Origin: Streptomyces pinistramenti
GTDB lineage: Bacteria > Actinomycetota > Actinomycetes > Streptomycetales > Streptomycetaceae
Assembly (NCBI RefSeq): GCF_020564935.1
Contig: NZ_JAJCXB010000003.1
Coordinates: 1-64,000 of the forward strand
Direction of reading: 5' to 3'
DNA: 64,000 nt
This document shows, piece by piece, positions 61,711 to 64,000 of the stretch (position 1 is its first letter; each line of letters begins with the position of its first letter). The position numbers and the translations under genes were made by a program. The notes beneath the pieces are model-generated. The model saw only the letters and a list, made by a program, of their open reading frames with translations, was not told the DNA's origin and made no database searches.

Positions 61711-62304
61711 ATGGCTAAGACCGGTACGACGACCCAGGGGCTGCGCGCGGCGATCGAGCGCAGCGGCTATTACCCGGCCCTCGTGGCCGAGGCGGTGCAG
61801 GCCGCGGTCGGCGGCGAGCCGGTCGTGGCGTACCTGGTGCACCAGGAGACGACCTTCGACGCCAACGAGGTCCGCCGCCATGTGACCGTCCTGGTCCTCA
61901 CCGACACCCGCTTCATCGTCAGCCACACCGACGAGCAGGCCGCCGACGCCACCTCACCGTCCCCGTACGCCACCACCTCCACGGAATCCGTCAAGATCGG
62001 CCGGATCTCCTCGGTCGTGCTGAGCCGGGTGGTCGCCAATCCGGAGTCGTACACTCCGGGCCAGCTGCCCCGTGAGGTCGTCCTCACCATCGGCTGGGGC
62101 GCGGTCGCGCGCCTCGACCTGGAGCCCGCCACCTGCGGTGACCCCAACTGCGAGGCGGACCACGGCTACACCGGATCTTCCACCGCCGACGACCTCTCGC
62201 TGCGGGTCAGTGAGGCGGGCGACGGCCCCGACTCGGTCCGTGAGACGCTCACCTTCGCCCAGGCGCTCTCCGAGGCCACCGCGGCCACCACCAGCACCCG
62301 CTGA
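61711..62304 (+). CDS. DUF5998-like protein conserved in actinobacteria
   Basis: I take ATG 61711 (MAKTGTTTQGLRAAI) over a nearby ATG at 61702; 197 residues. Segments AAIERSGYYPALVAEAVQAA, LVHQETTFDANEVRRHVTVL and LVLTDTRFIVSHTD suggest a PH-like or regulatory beta fold. A short CGDPNCEADHGY motif in the second half holds two Cys and one His. No catalytic signature is known. Its stop overlaps the start of the following phosphodiesterase-type gene by one base, so the two are cotranslated. Confidence 0.82.
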   Translation: MAKTGTTTQGLRAAIERSGYYPALVAEAVQAAVGGEPVVAYLVHQETTFDANEVRRHVTVLVLTDTRFIVSHTDEQAADATSPSPYATTSTESVKIGRISSVVLSRVVANPESYTPGQLPREVVLTIGWGAVARLDLEPATCGDPNCEADHGYTGSSTADDLSLRVSEAGDGPDSVRETLTFAQALSEATAATTSTR

Positions 62305-63494
62305 TGGTGTACACCGCCAACGCCTGGCCGGAGCCCGAACCGCTCGACCCGCTCGCCGCGCCGCCGCCCGCCTACGGCACCGGCTCGCTCGCCGACCTGC
62401 TCCCCGCCATCGCCGCGGGACAGGGCCTGCCCGGCCTCGGCACGTCGATGGAACTCGCCCCCGCCGACCGCGTCTGCGTCTTCCTCATCGATGGCCTCGG
62501 CTGGGAACTGCTGCGTGCCCACCCCGATGAGGCGCCGTTCCTCACCTCCCTCCTGGGGACGTCGTTCAACGGCAGCGGCCGCCCGCTCACCGCCGGCTTC
62601 CCCTCCACCACCGCCACCTCGCTCGCCTCGGTCGGCACCGGTCTGCCGCCCGGCGCCCACGGCCTGCTCGGCTACACCTGCGAGAACCCGGCCACCGGCG
62701 CGCTGATGAACCAGCTGCGCTGGCAGCCCTGGACCGACCCGTACGCCTGGCAGCCCTACCCGACGGTCTTCCAGCAGGCCGACGCGGCGGGCATCCACAC
62801 CTGCCAGGTGTCCGCGCCGCACTTCCAGCAGACGCCCCTCACCAAGATCGCCCTGAGCGGCGGGACGTTCCACGGCCGGCTCACCGGCGAGGACCGCATG
62901 GACCTCGCCGCCCGGCAACTCGCCGCCGGTGACCGCTCGCTGGTCTACACGTACTACGCCGAGGTCGACGGCAACGGCCACCGCTACGGCGTGAACTCCG
63001 ACGCCTGGCGCGGCCAGTTGATGTACGTCGACCGCCTCGCGCAGCGGCTCGCCGAGCAACTCCCGCCGCGCAGCGCCCTGTACGTCACCGCTGACCACGG
63101 CATGATCGACATTCCCTTCGGCCCCGACTTCCGGATCGATTTCGACGAGGACTGGGAACTGCGCGCCGGCGTACGCCTGCTGGGCGGCGAAGGACGCGCC
63201 CGGCACGTCTACGCTCACCCCGGTGCGGCCTCCGACGTGCTCGCGGTGTGGCGCGAGGTTGTCGGCGAGCAGATGTGGGTGGCGAGCCGCGACGAGGCCA
63301 TCGCGGCCGGCTGGTTCGGGCCGCGCGTCGACGACCGGGTCCGCAGTCGCATCGGCGACGTCGTCGCGGCGGCACACACCGACATGGTGATCATCGCGAG
63401 CGAGCGCGAGCCCGGCGAATCGAAGATGGTCGGCATGCACGGTTCGATGACCGCCGTGGAGCAGCTGGTGCCGCTCCTGGAAGTCCGCACCTGA
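62304..63494 (+). CDS. alkaline phosphatase superfamily / nucleotide pyrophosphatase-like protein
   Basis: The ATG at 62304 shares a base with the previous stop; 396 residues. Features: VCVFLIDGLGWELL with the first metal Asp, AGFPSTTATSLASVGTG with the nucleophile Thr in FPSTT, YYAEVDGNGHRYG with Asp/His metal ligands, and TADHGMID with Asp-His. These fit phosphodiesterase-type members of the alkaline phosphatase superfamily. There is no signal peptide, so it is cytoplasmic. The substrate is unknown. It is followed by the thymidine kinase gene. Confidence 0.92.
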   Translation: MVYTANAWPEPEPLDPLAAPPPAYGTGSLADLLPAIAAGQGLPGLGTSMELAPADRVCVFLIDGLGWELLRAHPDEAPFLTSLLGTSFNGSGRPLTAGFPSTTATSLASVGTGLPPGAHGLLGYTCENPATGALMNQLRWQPWTDPYAWQPYPTVFQQADAAGIHTCQVSAPHFQQTPLTKIALSGGTFHGRLTGEDRMDLAARQLAAGDRSLVYTYYAEVDGNGHRYGVNSDAWRGQLMYVDRLAQRLAEQLPPRSALYVTADHGMIDIPFGPDFRIDFDEDWELRAGVRLLGGEGRARHVYAHPGAASDVLAVWREVVGEQMWVASRDEAIAAGWFGPRVDDRVRSRIGDVVAAAHTDMVIIASEREPGESKMVGMHGSMTAVEQLVPLLEVRT

Positions 63495-63553
63495 CCCGCG
63501 CGTCACCACCCCGCCGTCCTGCCCGTATGAGCCCGAAAGGCCCGCAACTTCCC

Positions 63554-64000
63554 ATGCCCGAGCTGGTGTTCTTCTCCGGAACGATGGACTGCGGAAAGAG
63601 CACCCTCGCTCTGCAGATCGAGCACAACCGCTCGGCCCGCGGGCTGCAGGGCATGATCTACAGCCGCAACGACCGGGCCGGCCGCGGCAAACTCTCCTCC
63701 CGCCTCGGCCTGGTCACGGAAGCCGTCGAAGCGGCCGACGACATGGACTTCTACACCCACGTCGTCGGCCATCTCAGCTCCGGCGGCCGGGTCGACTACG
63801 TCATCGCCGACGAGGCCCAGTTCCTCGCCCCCGAACAGGTCGACCAGCTCGCCCGGGTCGTCGACGACCTCGACCTGGATGTCTTCGCGTTCGGCATCAC
63901 CACCGACTTCCGCAGCAAGCTCTTCCCCGGCTCCCAACGCCTGGTCGAACTGGCCGACCGGATAGAGGTACTTCAGGTCGAGGCGCTGTGCTGGTGCGGC
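63554..64000 (+). CDS. tdk: thymidine kinase, 3' end cut by window
   Basis: I take ATG 63554 (MPELVFFSGTMDCGK); 149 residues are visible of about 210. P-loop GTMDCGKST at 9-17, IYSRNDRAGRGKLSSRLG, VIADEAQFL (catalytic Glu) and FGITTDFRSKLFPGS are typical of type II thymidine kinases. The sequence stops just after ALCWCG, the start of the zinc-binding part. It phosphorylates thymidine for salvage. An upstream in-frame ATG at 63527 would add nine residues. Confidence 0.95.
   Translation, partial: MPELVFFSGTMDCGKSTLALQIEHNRSARGLQGMIYSRNDRAGRGKLSSRLGLVTEAVEAADDMDFYTHVVGHLSSGGRVDYVIADEAQFLAPEQVDQLARVVDDLDLDVFAFGITTDFRSKLFPGSQRLVELADRIEVLQVEALCWCG

Noticed and set aside
58389..61712. Long minus-strand open frame opposite the acetyltransferase gene
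   Set aside because: It is the GC-driven shadow of the plus-strand gene; the composition is unlike a protein and ptsH uses another frame.

Overview
The window is high-GC actinobacterial DNA and almost certainly comes from a Streptomyces or very close relative. Signs of this are many GTG/TTG starts, the sporulation regulator whiH next to the principal sigma factor hrdB, the class II ribonucleotide reductase operon nrdR-nrdJ beside lexA, and the split parE/parC pair. From memory, the gene order broadly follows one arm-proximal core block of S. coelicolor (siderophore synthetase, dinG, lexA, nrdRJ, rnhB, recQ-like, whiH, hrdB, parE, parC, ptsH). I could not check this by alignment. No tRNA, rRNA, CRISPR array, insertion sequence or prophage was seen.

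Layout. 1-4731: 3' part of an NRPS-independent siderophore locus with two IucA/IucC synthetases around a GNAT acyltransferase. 4773-11850: DNA damage and deoxynucleotide block (DinG-like helicase; lexA with its own LexA box; paired NrdR boxes; nrdR-nrdJ). 12218-20120: accessory-type genes, namely a TerD protein, a TetR regulator facing a frameshifted amidase, a DUF4937-like protein, a TetR/ABC-F ribosome-protection pair with repeated operators, a histidine phosphatase and an ADP-ribosylglycohydrolase. 20441-25213: rnhB, two proteins of unknown function and a RecQ-like helicase with a phosphoribosyltransferase-like C-terminus. 25338-32321: a DUF4192 protein, a glycogen-debranching-like protein, an NrtR-like Nudix protein and a fused ABC transporter. 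32498-39235: whiH, hrdB, a secreted trypsin-like protease, a small zinc-ribbon-like protein and parE. 39395-46354: a DUF1453/kinase/regulator operon, a DUF485-acetate symporter pair, and a decayed CitA/DpiA-type two-component system with at least seven frame breaks. 46975-49921: an iron-box-controlled sucrase/ferredoxin-like gene and a CobW GTPase. 50127-55631: parC and a pair of M16 peptidases, one active and one lacking its zinc site. 55868-64000: a c-di-AMP riboswitch before an M23 peptidase, a GntR regulator, ptsH (HPr), a Pat-type protein acetyltransferase, a DUF5998-like protein, a phosphodiesterase-type protein and the start of thymidine kinase.

How the parts relate. Several genes carry readable control elements: LexA, NrdR, DtxR/DmdR-type iron, TetR-type, c-di-AMP and DnaA sites, plus many strong hairpin terminators. 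Most of the window is conserved housekeeping and developmental DNA. I do not see a clear undescribed multi-gene system. The points most worth following are the localized decay of the citrate/dicarboxylate-type two-component system beside an intact symporter, the RecQ-phosphoribosyltransferase fusion beside two facing perfect DnaA boxes, the iron box lying on the start of the sucrase/ferredoxin-like gene, and the duplicated operators between the TetR and ABC-F genes.
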